Both the position numbers and the translations under genes were made by a program. A model generated the notes under the pieces. The model was not told where the DNA came from, did not search any database, and worked only from the letters and a program-made list of their open reading frames with translations. Source: AP-15 sp963750195 (GTDB lineage: Bacteria; Pseudomonadota; Alphaproteobacteria; ATCC43930; CGMCC-115725). From it: a stretch of 64,000 nucleotides of DNA. How positions within the stretch are numbered: position 1 is the stretch's first letter; every line of letters begins with the position of its first letter. This document shows positions 19,128 through 29,417 of this stretch, piece after piece. The stretch covers positions 434,001 to 498,000 of the forward strand of contig CAVVPS010000016.1 in NCBI GenBank assembly GCA_963750195.1, written 5' to 3'.

Positions 19128-20461
19128 GTGAGCACATCGTTGAGGTCCTTCACGTTCTCTCGTCTCGCCGGTGCGCTCGCCGCCTTATGGCTGTGCGGCT
19201 CCGGAGCGGCTTGGGCGGGAGACGGCGCGGATCTCGCAAGCCTCAATCAGCTTCTTACGGGCCCCCCCGGCAACCCAACATCGGATTCTGTGTGATCCTG
19301 AAGCTGACCTCCTGCCCTCAGCTCCCCACGATCACCCAAGCGCTCCTCGAAGTAGCTGCTCTCGCAAGCTCCCCGCCTGAGATCGTTGCGGCGCAAAATA
19401 GTATCGCGCCGGGGAGTAACGTTACCGCTGGCAATCTGGCTGCGGTACCACCACCTCCCGACTTCGGCGGCGTCCCATTCCCGCTCAACTCCACCACCTC
19501 GCCCGCATTGCAGGATCTGTTGTCCACCCTGACGCCAGCTGCCTTCGCTTCGAAGAATTTGGGAACAGCCGCTGCGACGCAGCTCTACGCCCCCAATGCA
19601 GACACCTTTCTATACGCCGTCGGGGTGTCGAGCTCGGGAGAAGTCGAGACAGGGGCAAACCTCACCGCCCCCGATACGGTCTATTTCTTCTACGACGACC
19701 TGTTCCGGGTTGCCCAGGCGTTCACCAAGGGCCAAATTGTCGCCAAATTCTCGTTTCCGTTGACGGTATTAAACAGTAACGGCACCGAGAATCCGGCGGT
19801 CATGACCACGCTGAAAATCACGTCCTGCGCCAACGGCCTGGCCAGCTGCTTTACCGCGAACGCTACCGGCGACTTCTTAGGCACTAGAAGCCCGCAGACG
19901 GTCGATGCCAGCCAGCTCGGGATACAATTTGCGCTTGTCTTTGGCAAGTCGCCGACTTCGACGCAAAAGCACGCAATCTTTGAAGTGGCGGTCCCGCTCC
20001 TCGTCACCGGTGCATGCGTAGGATCGGACCCGATGTGCTTGCCGGGGCAGACGTTCCCTGGACCTAACACCGACCCCCCATATTTCTATTTCTTCCACAA
20101 TGGAGTACCGGGTCCGATCAATACTGCGATCTATACCGCCTTCGGCACCGCGGGAGACGATCTCGGCGCACACGCCCACCCAGTCACCCAGCCGGAAATT
20201 TTGCCTGTGGGCGCTTCCATCGGACTCGCCCCCACCGCGGCGCCACTCTGTACCTCTACAACCTGTCCACCGCCGCCTGGTACGCTGCCTCAGCAGGCTC
20301 CCACCTTCGCGTTATGCGCCGCCCTTCCTGACAACAGCAACGGACCAGCCGCCCGTCTTCGGCCCGCGGTCGGGGCGTTCTATGCGATCTCGACCAATGG
20401 CGAGACGCTCCTCTCGGCGCCGCTCGCTCCAAGCATTTCGATCGTGTGCCCTGCGCTCTGA
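19128..20461 (+). CDS. Secreted hypothetical protein, frameshifted at a C7 run
   Basis: The GTG at 19128 follows AAAAGGGAGG and opens a clear signal peptide (LAGALAALWLCGSGAAWA). That frame stops at 19295. A second frame carries the rest (FCVILKLTSCPQLPTITQAL through DTVYFFYDDLFRVAQAF to the end) and is open to 20461. The switch falls at or just after seven consecutive C at 19262-19268, so an indel in a homopolymer is likely. The mature protein is about 420 residues with Pro/Thr/Ala-rich composition and several Cys. No family is recognised. It is divergent from the metzincin gene and may share its CRP-type site; an extracellular partner role is only a guess. Confidence 0.65.
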
Positions 20462-20525
20462 AAGTGGGCGCGGATCCGGCATGAGCTCCGCATGATGCGG
20501 CATTAGAGCGCGCGAGGAGGCGGCG

Positions 20526-21326
20526 CTGATAACTCTCATCGTCGCTATCGGCAGCCTCCTTTTCGTGGCGCTCGCGGAGCTGTGCCGGCCGCGACGCCGG
20601 CGCGAGTTTCCGGCGCTGCGGCGGCGGCTCGGCAATATCGGCATCTGGCTCCTCAATCTCGTCCTCGCCACTTTCGTCTTTGCGCCGCCGGACACCTTCC
20701 GACCACAGCTCGAGGCCGTACTTGGCGTGACTTTGCCCACTTGGCCGATCGGCGAGCAGTGGTTGAGCTTTGTCGCGGCCTTTCTGCTGCTCGATTTTAT
20801 GAACTACGCCATGCATCGCTGTCAGCACGCGGTGCCGTTCCTGTGGCGCTTTCACGCGCTGCATCACTCCGATCCCGATGTCGATGTAACGACCTCGGTG
20901 AGGCATCACCCGATCGAGTATTTGATGGCCGCAGGGTTCTACTGGGTGGCGGTGCTGGCGCTCGACATCCCGGTCTTCGTCGTGCTGAGCCACGCGCTGG
21001 CCGTCTTCGCCGCCGCTTCGGTCACGCACGGCAACACCAGGTTACCGGGATGGCTGGAGCGGTTGTTGCAGCCGGTGGTGATCACCCTCGACTTGCACCT
21101 CGTCCACCACTCCGTCTCACTCGACGAGGCGAACGCCAATTTTGGCGCTGTGCTTTCGGTCTGGGATCGGCTGTTCGGGACTTATGTCCGGCTTCCCCGC
21201 GCGCAGCTGCAGCAGATCGTTTTCGGGGTTCGCGAACTACCGCGGCGTGAATGCTTGAAGCCGTCGGCGATGCTGATGACGCCCTGGCTGCTTGCACGCG
21301 CCAATCGCGTCGCAGCTGCTGATTAG
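20526..21326 (+). CDS. Sterol desaturase/fatty acid hydroxylase family membrane protein
   Basis: A membrane di-iron oxygenase with the His clusters HRCQH, HALHH, HHPIE and HLVHH in PF04116 order. There are four or so membrane segments. The substrate could be a lipid or hopanoid. The first standard start is GTG 20565, but the frame is open upstream, encodes a good first membrane segment (ITLIVAIGSLLFVAL), and GAGGAGG at 20514-20520 is ideally placed for a CTG at 20526, so a rare CTG start is likely. Its stop overlaps the stop of the convergent HpnM/MlaC gene. Confidence 0.85.
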   Translation: MITLIVAIGSLLFVALAELCRPRRRREFPALRRRLGNIGIWLLNLVLATFVFAPPDTFRPQLEAVLGVTLPTWPIGEQWLSFVAAFLLLDFMNYAMHRCQHAVPFLWRFHALHHSDPDVDVTTSVRHHPIEYLMAAGFYWVAVLALDIPVFVVLSHALAVFAAASVTHGNTRLPGWLERLLQPVVITLDLHLVHHSVSLDEANANFGAVLSVWDRLFGTYVRLPRAQLQQIVFGVRELPRRECLKPSAMLMTPWLLARANRVAAAD

Positions 21327-22006
21327 TCGGCCCGGGCAGTGGTCCGGGTCAGCAAGTCGGCTTTGCGGTTCAACGCCTCGATCAGGCCGTCGATGCCCTG
21401 GTTTCTCAGGATCGCGGCGAATTCGGAGCGTCTGGTCGCCACCTCGCTGATCGTCCCGTCGACATAGATGTCGGCGATCTGCCAGCTGCCGCCCTCCTGG
21501 CGCATCAGGTAATCGATTTCCACAGGCTCACCGTTCGCCTTGACGATCCGGCTGTTGACGATGACGCCGGACGGCGCGGGCCGCTCGCCGGTCACCTGGA
21601 GCTGTTGCCCATCATAGCTGTCGAACCGGTCGGCATAGACCGCCGAGATATAACGGCCATAGCTTTCGGTGACCTGCTGCTGCTGGGCCGCGCCTAAACC
21701 GGCCCAGGCCGGGCCGACCGACAGGCGGGCCATGACCGGCAGGTCGAAACTGCGCCGGATGACCGGCTCCAACTGTGCGAAACGGCCGCTTTCGCCGAGC
21801 GTCGAACCGTTTTTCATCGCGCCGAGCAAATTGGCGTAGAGGGTCTGCACGGTATCGCTGCCGCCCGCCGCCATGGCTGAGCCGTAGCCGGCGACGGAAG
21901 CAAGCGCGAGCATCGCGGCAAACCCAACCACCTTGCGGCCAAACCGCTTTGCCGCCGTCGGTCTCCTCGATGCGGCCGGAATCTTCGATAGATTACCCTC
22001 GATCAT
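21323..22006 (-). CDS. MlaC/HpnM-like periplasmic lipid-binding protein
   Basis: A 227-residue exported protein of the Ttg2D/MlaC superfamily, which binds and carries phospholipids, or in HpnM hopanoids, between membranes. Visible features are an N-terminal signal (VVGFAAMLALASVAGYGSAMAA), RSFDLPVMARLSVGPAWAGL, VNSRIVKANGEPVEIDYLMR, and the tail ISEVATRRSEFAAILRNQG, which resembles HpnM. The start is the ATG at 22006; the frame upstream is open but unlikely. No mla ABC genes are adjacent. The neighbouring sterol-desaturase-like gene fits a lipid theme. Confidence 0.8.
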   Translation of the reverse strand: MIEGNLSKIPAASRRPTAAKRFGRKVVGFAAMLALASVAGYGSAMAAGGSDTVQTLYANLLGAMKNGSTLGESGRFAQLEPVIRRSFDLPVMARLSVGPAWAGLGAAQQQQVTESYGRYISAVYADRFDSYDGQQLQVTGERPAPSGVIVNSRIVKANGEPVEIDYLMRQEGGSWQIADIYVDGTISEVATRRSEFAAILRNQGIDGLIEALNRKADLLTRTTARAD

Positions 22007-22242
22007 GACCGATCTTGGTTGCCTCCTGTCTTGCGTCCGTTTAGGTGCGTGCAGCGCAGCAAGTTTCAAGACATGGCTGAGCTGCGGCGCGCTCATCGCC
22101 ACGCCACGGGGATGCTCATGCATCCGACCGGGCGCCCCACCCACGCGTTCCTCCGCTTGGCAGAAGAACCTACAAAGATAACGAATGACACGCGGGGCTG
22201 TTCCACGCTCGACGGTCCTTTGATGCAAAACAACGGTGAGGC

Positions 22243-23523
22243 ATGCAATCTCCCTTTGATTTGTTGGCGTTGCTGTTGGTGCTCGCGGCAATCTTTGGTT
22301 ACCTGAACCATCGGCTTTTTCACTTGCCGTTGACGGTGGGGCTGCTGCTGATGGCGCTGCTGAGCACGATGGCGCTGATCGCCGCGGACGCCGCGGCGCC
22401 GCATCTCGGGCTCAGGCTCGCGATCCGCGGCCTGCTCGCCGGGGTCAATTTTCCGGTGGCCCTGCTCAACGGCTTTCTGAGCTTTCTGCTGTTCGCCGGA
22501 GCGCTCGAGGTCGATTTCGCAGAGCTGTTCGCGCGTAAATGGACGGTGCTGACCCTGGCCACTTTCGGCACGGTGCTGTCGACGGGGTTGATCGCGGCGG
22601 TGCTGCTCGGCGTATCGGCGGCGCTCGGGATCGGCATCCCGCTCGCCTGGTGCCTCGTCTTCGGCGCCTTGATCTCGCCGACCGACCCGGTCGCCGTGCT
22701 CCTGGTTCTCAGGCGGGTCGGCATCCCCCAATATCTGCAAGCGATCATCGCCGGCGAGAGCCTGTTCAACGATGGCATCGCCGTTGTTCTGTTTACCCTG
22801 CTGCTGTCGTTGGCGACCGGCAGCGGCGATCACGCGCACGGTCCCCTGGCGATCGCCGGTGAGTTTCTGCTGTCGGCGGTCGGCGGCGGCGTCCTCGGCC
22901 TGGTGCTCGGTTATGCCGCGTTTTTGCTGATCCGCGGGGTCGACGATTACAATGTCGAGCTGATCATCTCGCTCGCTCTGGTGACTGGTACCTATAGCCT
23001 CGCCGGCACGCTCAACGTCTCGGGCCCGGTCGCGGTCGTCGTCGCCGGCATCCTGATGGGCAATCATGGGATGCAGCACGCGATGAGCGAGCCGACCCGC
23101 CAGCATTTGAAAACGTTTTGGCTCCTGGTCGACGACACGTTGAACGCGCTGTTGTTCCTGCTGATCGGACTGGAAATCGCGGCGATCGATTTGGCCTGGC
23201 GCGCGCTCGCCGCCACCGCCGTCATGATCCCGGTCGTGCTCGCGGCCCGCTGGCTCAGCGTCACCGCGTCGGCGCTGCCACTCAATCTGCGGCTGCCGGG
23301 GCGGTTCGGCTCGTTCCTGGTGTTGACCTGGGGCGGGCTGCGTGGCGGCATCTCGGTGGCTCTGGCACTGGCGTTACCGCCGACAATCTATAAGGACACG
23401 ATGTTGACGATTGCTTACGGGATCGTCGTGTTTGCGATTGTGGTCCAGGGCCTCACCCTCGAATGGATGGCGCGCCGCGCGCTGTCGGCGCTGCCGGCTC
23501 CGGCCGCCGCTGAGGAAGGCTGA
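22243..23523 (+). CDS. Na+/H+ antiporter, NhaP type (CPA1)
   Basis: A 426-residue inner-membrane antiporter that exchanges protons for sodium or potassium. About twelve hydrophobic segments. Signature residues are SPTDPVAV and ESLFNDGIAVV, plus the late GGLRGGISVALALALP motif typical of NhaP/NHE proteins. The start at 22243 is ATG within TGAGGCATGC. The frame is intact. The upstream 230 bp are shared with the divergent lipid-binding gene. Confidence 0.9.
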   Translation: MQSPFDLLALLLVLAAIFGYLNHRLFHLPLTVGLLLMALLSTMALIAADAAAPHLGLRLAIRGLLAGVNFPVALLNGFLSFLLFAGALEVDFAELFARKWTVLTLATFGTVLSTGLIAAVLLGVSAALGIGIPLAWCLVFGALISPTDPVAVLLVLRRVGIPQYLQAIIAGESLFNDGIAVVLFTLLLSLATGSGDHAHGPLAIAGEFLLSAVGGGVLGLVLGYAAFLLIRGVDDYNVELIISLALVTGTYSLAGTLNVSGPVAVVVAGILMGNHGMQHAMSEPTRQHLKTFWLLVDDTLNALLFLLIGLEIAAIDLAWRALAATAVMIPVVLAARWLSVTASALPLNLRLPGRFGSFLVLTWGGLRGGISVALALALPPTIYKDTMLTIAYGIVVFAIVVQGLTLEWMARRALSALPAPAAAEEG

Positions 23524-23604
23524 GCGCGCCTCGACTGGATCGCCGCCCGATGGTTTGAGCTATAAGTGCCTGCGAATTTTCCGGCGCGAGCCAGGAAGCC
23601 TGTC

Positions 23605-25465
23605 ATGGACAAGAAGGTTCACATCAACTTCTGGTATGTGATTGCCGCGGTTCTCGGAATGCTGTGGATTTCAGAGTCTATATCTGCAGAGCACCGAACG
23701 GACCCCGATCCCCTATAGCCGCTTTCAGACCTTGCTCAACGACGGCAAGATCAACGAGGTCGAGATCGGTGCGAACTACATCAGCGGCTCGCTGAAGAAG
23801 GCCGAACCCGATGGGCTGAAGGATTTCATCACCGCGCGGGTCGACCCCGATCTGGCGCAGAGCCTCGGCAAGCACGGTGTCGTCTATACCGGCGTAGTCG
23901 AGAACCATTTCATCCGCGACCTCTTGTCGTGGATTTTGCCGGCAATCTTTTTTGTCGGGATCTGGATGTTCGCGATCCGCCGCATGGGGCAGGGTGGGCT
24001 CGGCGGCCTGATGCAGATCGGCAAGAGCCACGCCAAAATCTATGTCGAGAAGGAGACCAAGGTCACCTTTGCCGATGTCGCCGGGGTTGACGAGGCAAAG
24101 GAGGAGCTGGTCGAGATCGTCAACTTCCTGAAAGACCCCGTCCGCTACGGGCGGCTTGGCGGGCGACCGCCCAAGGGAGTGCTGCTGGTTGGCCCGCCGG
24201 GGACAGGCAAGACCTTGCTCGCCCGCGCCGTTGCCGGTGAAGCCGGGGTACCGTTCTTTTCGATCTCGGGGTCGGAATTCGTCGAGATGTTTGTTGGCGT
24301 CGGCGCCGCCCGGGTGCGCGACCTGTTCGAGCAGGCGCGCCAGCACGCGCCGGCGATCATCTTCATCGACGAGCTCGATGCACTCGGCCGCGCCCGCGGG
24401 CCGTTTGGCGGGGGCGGCCAAGACGAGAAGGACCAAACCCTAAATCAGCTGTTGGCCGAGCTCGACGGTTTCGACCCGACCAGCGGGCTGGTGCTGCTCG
24501 CCGCAACCAATCGGCCGGAAGTGCTCGATCCGGCGCTGCTGCGCGCCGGGCGGTTTGATCGCCAGGTCCTTGTCGATCGGCCGGATAAGAGGGGGCGGGT
24601 AGAGATCCTGACCGTGCATCTGAAAAAGGCCAAGCTCGCCCCCGACGTGGTGACGGAGGAGATTGCGGCGCTGACCCCCGGGTTTACCGGCGCCGATCTG
24701 GCCAATCTGGTCAACGAGGCAACCCTGCTCGCCACCAGACGCAACGCTGACGCCGTCACCATGAACGACTTCACCAACGCGATCGAGCGGATCGTCGCCG
24801 GCCTCGAAAAGCGCAATCGCCTCCTCAATCCGATGGAGCGCCGGGTCGTAGCCTATCATGAATTGGGGCATGCGATGGTGGGGCTCGCGCTGCCTGGCCT
24901 CGACACGGTGCATAAGGTCTCGATCATCCCGCACGGCGTCGGCGCGCTCGGCTACACGATCCAGCGCCCGACCGAGGACCGCTACCTGATGACCCGCGCC
25001 GAGCTTGCCCACAAGATGGCAGGACTGCTCGGTGGTCGCGCCGCAGAACAGCTCGTCTTCAGCGAAATCTCGACCGGTGCCGCGGACGACCTCGCCAAGG
25101 CCACCGACATCGCCCGGGCGATGGTGCTGCGTTACGGCATGAGCAAGGAGCTCGGCAACGTCGCCTATGACCGCGACCGATCGCCCTTCCTACAGCCGGC
25201 GTTTCCGGTGCCGCAGGAGCGCAGCTACAGCGAGGGCACCGCCGAAGCTGTTGATCGCGCGGTGCGGGTTTTCGTCGATCAAGCCTTTGCGCTTGCTACC
25301 CAAATCCTCCAGCGCAACCGCGCCTTGCTCGACCGCACCGCGGCAGCGCTGCTGCAGACCGAAACCTTGAACGAGCCGGAATTAGAGCAAATGAGGCACG
25401 AGATCCTGCCCGAACCGGCTTCGCTGCCGTCGCCCGCGCAACCCGCTGCAGCAGCCGAATCTTAG
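23605..25465 (+). CDS. ftsH: FtsH-type ATP-dependent zinc metalloprotease (N-terminal frameshift)
   Basis: A membrane-anchored AAA+ protease that degrades membrane and regulatory proteins. The ATG at 23605 opens MDKKVHINFWYVIAAVLGML, the usual first membrane segment of this FtsH subtype. One indel near 23668 shifts into the frame carrying SLYLQSTERTPIPYSRF. Then come the periplasmic part, TM2 (ILPAIFFVGIWMFAI), Walker A GPPGTGKT, Walker B IIFIDELDA, the second region of homology TNRPEVLDPALLRAGRFDRQ, and the zinc site HELGH with a downstream Asp in TGAADD. Length and motifs are those of a working protein apart from the shift. It may be a second FtsH of the genome. Confidence 0.9.
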
Positions 25466-25516
25466 GTCGCGCTTTGGGTTGGAAACGTCGGCCGTAACTT
25501 CGGCAAGGCGCTGGTT

Positions 25517-26555
25517 TTAGGACACAGGCGCCCACAGCACCTCTTCGATGTCCTCGGCGGCGGTGGCGAGCATCACGAGGCGGTCGAAGCCCAGCGCGAT
25601 GCCCGCTGAGGGCGGCAGGCCGTGCTCGAGGGCGGCGAGGAAATCCTCGTCGATCGGATAGCTTTCGCCGTAGAGCGCCTGTTTTCTGGCTTGGTCGGCG
25701 AGGAAGCGGGCGCGCTGCTCGGCCGGGTCGGTCAATTCACCAAAGGCGTTGGCGAGCTCAAGGCCGCAGACATAAAGTTCGAAGCGCTCGGCGAGGCGGG
25801 GATCGGCGGGATTGCGCCGCGACAATGCCGCCATCGACGCCGGAAAATCGTACAGCACCGTCGGCGCGCCGATGCCGAGACGGGCTTCGATCCGGTCGAG
25901 GAAGATGCGGAAATAAAGCGCCTCCCAATCGTCGCCCGGATGCGGCTCGACGCCGATCCGACGTGCCTCCGCTGCCAGCAACGCGAAATCGGGGATGAGC
26001 GGGTTGGGCGCGGTCGCCAGGATGTCGATGCCGCAATGGGTGCGAAAGGACTCGGCCAGGCTGATCTCTTGCCACGTCTGATGGGCATCAGCGCTGTGGT
26101 CTCGCCAGCCAAAGCTCGGCGCCAGCCGCCGCCTGGCACGCGCGCAGCAGCCCGACGCAGTCGGGGATCAGCTCGCGCCATGAAGCGCCGGCCCGGTACC
26201 ATTCGAGCATCGAAAATTCGGGATGATGGGTGGGGCTGCGCTCGCCGTCGCGAAAGACATGGGCGAGCTGCCAGATCCGCGGCATCCCGGCGACCAGCAG
26301 CTTTTTCATCGCAAATTCCGGGGAGGTATGCAGATACCGGCGCAATGACCGGCCGTCGCGCGGGTCGTGCAATTCGGTCGCAAAGGCCTTCAAATGCGGC
26401 TCGAGCCCGGGGCTCACTTGGAGCGCCGGCGTATCGACCTCGACAAACCCTCGTGCTGCGAAAAACGCGCGTGCCGCCGCCAGAATGCGGCTGCGCTTTT
26501 CCAGCCGCCCACGGCGCAATGCAAAGCGCTCCGGCCGCCACCATTGCTCCACCAC
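25517..26555 (-). CDS. epmA: EF-P lysine ligase EpmA/GenX (one frameshift)
   Basis: A truncated class II lysyl-tRNA synthetase homologue that attaches beta-lysine (or lysine) to EF-P. It lacks the anticodon-binding domain, as the family does. Visible are VDTPALQVSPGLEPHL, RYLHTSPEFAMKKLL, HPEFSMLEWYRAG and motif 3 GIALGFDRLVML. The C-terminal half is in another frame, with SFGWRDHSADAHQTWQEISL restored if one base is changed near 26105. The start is GTG at 26555. It is divergent from efp, its substrate, 90 bp away. No epmB is seen in the window. Confidence 0.85.
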
Positions 26556-26644
26556 CTCGGCGCTCCATCTTGTCGTAAGCTCGACCCGTGCTAATGTCTG
26601 GGCAGCAATCGCGCCCGATCAAGCGCCCTTCCAGGACTATTGTC

Positions 26645-27211
26645 ATGAAGATCAACGCTATCGACATCAAGCCGGGCAACGTCCTCGAATACCAGGGCAA
26701 ATTGTGGATCGTGCTGAAGCGGGAGCTGGTGCAGCCGGGCAAGGGCGGCGCTTTTGCCCAGGTGGAGATGCGCGATTTACGTGGTGGAACCAAGCTCAAC
26801 GACCGCTTTCGCACGCAGGAGACGGTCGAGCGCGTTCGCCTCGACGAAAAGGAGATGCAGTTCCTGTTCATGGAGAACGCACAGGCAACCTTCATGGACA
26901 ATGACAGCTTTGAACAGATCTCGATTCCGGCCGAGATGATCGGCGAGCCAGCCGATTTTCTGCGCGACGGCATGGTGTGCACGGTAATGCTGCACGAAGG
27001 CACACCGCTTTCGGTCGAACTCCCGCCGAGCGTGGTGATGGAGGTGGTCGAGGCCGATCCGGTCGTGCGCGGCCAGACCGCATCGTCCTCTTACAAGCCG
27101 GGCAGGCTCGACAACGGGCGCCGGGTCTTGATCCCGCCCTACATCGAGGCCGGCACTCGCATCGTCGTCAACACCGCCGACGGCAGTTATATGGAACGGG
27201 CGAAGGACTGA
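26645..27211 (+). CDS. efp: Elongation factor P
   Basis: Binds stalled ribosomes between P and E sites and rescues synthesis of polyproline stretches. The 188-residue product has the usual three beta-barrel layout: KOW-like N-domain, then the two OB folds ending in RRVLIPPYIEAGTRIVVNT. The modified lysine sits in PGKGGAF (K33), in agreement with the divergent epmA gene. The start ATG at 26645 follows CTATTGTC without a strong Shine-Dalgarno; earlier starts would add an unlikely extension. suhB follows 15 bp later. Confidence 0.95.
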   Translation: MKINAIDIKPGNVLEYQGKLWIVLKRELVQPGKGGAFAQVEMRDLRGGTKLNDRFRTQETVERVRLDEKEMQFLFMENAQATFMDNDSFEQISIPAEMIGEPADFLRDGMVCTVMLHEGTPLSVELPPSVVMEVVEADPVVRGQTASSSYKPGRLDNGRRVLIPPYIEAGTRIVVNTADGSYMERAKD

Positions 27212-27226
27212 GCGTCAGGCGCAGTC

Positions 27227-28045
27227 ATGATGATGCGCTCGCCAGTCTTGAATGTGATGGCGAATGCCGCGTTGAAGGCGGCGCGCGGCCTGTTGCGCGA
27301 CTTCGGCGAGGTCGAGCAGCTCCAGGTCTCGGTCAAGGGCCCGGGCGATTTCGTCTCGACCGCCGACCTCAAGGCCGAGCGCACGATCAAGAACGAGCTG
27401 ACCCGCGCACGCCCCGGCTATTCGCTGCTGTTCGAGGAGGGCGGCGCCGAGACGGGATCGGATCCCCACCACCGCTGGATCGTCGATCCGCTCGACGGCA
27501 CGACCAATTTTCTGCACGGCATCCCGCACTTTGCGATCTCGATTGCGCTCGAGCGCGATGGCGAGATCGTTGCCGGTCTCGTCTACGACCCGGTCCGCGA
27601 CGAAATGTACTCGGCCGAAAAGGGTCTCGGCGCTTACGTCAACGATCGCCGGCTCAGAGTGTCGGCGCGGCGGCGGCTCGCCGAGGCGGTGATCGGCACC
27701 GGTATGCCGTTCGGCGATCGTGGCGATCGACCGGTCTATCTCGCAAGCTTGGCCGCGGTCATGGGTGCGACCAGCGGGGTGCGCCGCATCGGCGCGGCGG
27801 CGCTCGATCTCGCCTACGTGGCCGCCGGCCGGTTTGAGGGGTTCTGGGAGTTCGGGCTCGCGCCGTGGGACATCGCCGCCGGGTTCCTGCTGGTGCGCGA
27901 GGCGGGGGGTTATGTCAGCGATCTGTCCGGTGGCCACGCGATGATGACGAGCGGCGACGTGCTAGCCGCCAACGATCACCTGCATTTGCCGCTGGCGGCG
28001 CTGATCCGGGATGCGATGCGGACCTCCCGGGCAGCGGCCGAATAG
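27227..28045 (+). CDS. suhB: Inositol monophosphatase family protein (SuhB)
   Basis: A Mg-dependent phosphatase of 272 residues acting on inositol phosphates or related sugars. In enterics SuhB also takes part in rRNA antitermination. Metal-site motifs are WIVDPLDGTTNFLHG and WDIAAGFLLVREAGG. It lies 15 bp after efp, so it should be cotranscribed. ATG triplets at 27227 and 27230 are both possible starts. Confidence 0.92.
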   Translation: MMMRSPVLNVMANAALKAARGLLRDFGEVEQLQVSVKGPGDFVSTADLKAERTIKNELTRARPGYSLLFEEGGAETGSDPHHRWIVDPLDGTTNFLHGIPHFAISIALERDGEIVAGLVYDPVRDEMYSAEKGLGAYVNDRRLRVSARRRLAEAVIGTGMPFGDRGDRPVYLASLAAVMGATSGVRRIGAAALDLAYVAAGRFEGFWEFGLAPWDIAAGFLLVREAGGYVSDLSGGHAMMTSGDVLAANDHLHLPLAALIRDAMRTSRAAAE

Positions 28046-28238
28046 CGACACCGCCCTCGAACCTCGCTGCCCGAGACCGGGCCCATCCGACTAAGAGTGC
28101 GGCAACCAATTCTATGGTAGTCTCCCGGGAGACCGGGTTTGGGGGTGGCGGTGGAAATGTGCATCGTGCTCAGCCGGCTTGCCGCGCCTTCGGACCCGGT
28201 GAGAGCTTCGCGATGACCAGCCGATCAGGTCTCTCTTC

Positions 28239-29396
28239 ATGAACCGCTCGCGCCGCTTCCTGGTGCGGATGGTGGTGTTTCTGGCGTTGGTGGCCGCGCT
28301 GGCGATGGCGCTCGGCCGCCCGCTGGTGGCGGCTTTCATGGGCAATCCCGGGGTCAACGGGGTCATCATCGGCATCCTTATTGCCGGCATCGCCTATATT
28401 TTTCGTCAGGTGCTGCTACTCGATCCCGAAATTGATTGGATCGAGAATTTTCGGCATCTGGAGGCGGGCGGCGAGGAAGCAGTGGCGGGCCGCCGGCCAG
28501 CGCCTCGGCTGCTCGCGCCGATGGCGCGCATGCTGGGTGCGCGCCAGGTCGGGCGGGTCAGCCTCTCGACGAGTTCTTTGCAGACTTTGCTTGACGGTAT
28601 CGGCTCGCGCCTCAACGAGACCCGCGAGACCTCGCGCTATCTGATCGGCGTGCTGATTTTTCTAGGCCTTCTAGGGACTTTTTACGGGCTTCTGGAGACG
28701 GTGCGCTCGGTGGGCGGGGTGATAGGCGGATTGAACGTCGGCGGCAGTGATCTCGCCGGCGCCTTCGCCAACCTCAAATCCGGGCTGGAATCGCCGCTGG
28801 CCGGGATGAGCACCGCGTTCAGTTCGTCGCTGTTCGGGCTCGCTGGCAGTCTCGTGCTCGGTTTTCTCGACCTCCAGGCAGGTCAGGCGCAAAACCGCTT
28901 CTACAATGATTTGGAAGAGTGGCTGTCGACTTACACGCGGTTGTCGGGCGGTGGTCTGGGCGATGGTGGAGACGCCGCGGTCCCGGTCTATATCCAGGCG
29001 CTACTCGAACAAACCGCTGACAGCCTGGAAAACCTGCAACGCATTCTCGCCCGCGGCGAAGAAAGCCGCATCGGCGCCAATTCCACCCTGACTGCCCTGA
29101 CCGATCGTCTCGGCCTCCTCGGCGACCAGATGAAAGCCGGGCAGATGCTGATGCTGCGGCTCGCCGAGAACCAGCTGGAACTGAAACCGGCGCTGGCCCG
29201 TCTCGGGGATATCGCCGAAGGCGCGGTCGGGCACGACGACGCGCTGCGCAGCCATCTGCGCAACATCGAGGCATATACTGCGCGACTGATCGAGGATTTG
29301 GCGCAGGGCCGGGCGCAAAGCGTGCAGGAATTGCGCGGCGAGATCCGCATCCTGGCCCGCACTATCGCCGCGCTGGCCGAAGAAGGCCGGCGCTGA
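28239..29396 (+). CDS. MotA/TolQ/ExbB-like inner-membrane protein
   Basis: A 385-residue proton-channel-type protein. N-terminal membrane segments (VFLALVAALAMAL and VIIGILIAGIAYIF) are followed by the MotA/ExbB core (LIGVLIFLGLLGTFYGLLETV; GMSTAFSSSLFGLAGSLVLGFLDL) and a long helical C-terminal region. It is followed 21 bp later by a MotB/OmpA-type gene, so the two form a motor-like pair. No flagellar genes are adjacent. This pair commonly follows suhB in Rhodospirillales; its job is not established. Confidence 0.8.
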   Translation: MNRSRRFLVRMVVFLALVAALAMALGRPLVAAFMGNPGVNGVIIGILIAGIAYIFRQVLLLDPEIDWIENFRHLEAGGEEAVAGRRPAPRLLAPMARMLGARQVGRVSLSTSSLQTLLDGIGSRLNETRETSRYLIGVLIFLGLLGTFYGLLETVRSVGGVIGGLNVGGSDLAGAFANLKSGLESPLAGMSTAFSSSLFGLAGSLVLGFLDLQAGQAQNRFYNDLEEWLSTYTRLSGGGLGDGGDAAVPVYIQALLEQTADSLENLQRILARGEESRIGANSTLTALTDRLGLLGDQMKAGQMLMLRLAENQLELKPALARLGDIAEGAVGHDDALRSHLRNIEAYTARLIEDLAQGRAQSVQELRGEIRILARTIAALAEEGRR

Positions 29397-29417
29397 GCGC
29401 GGACGGGCTGCTGAGCC

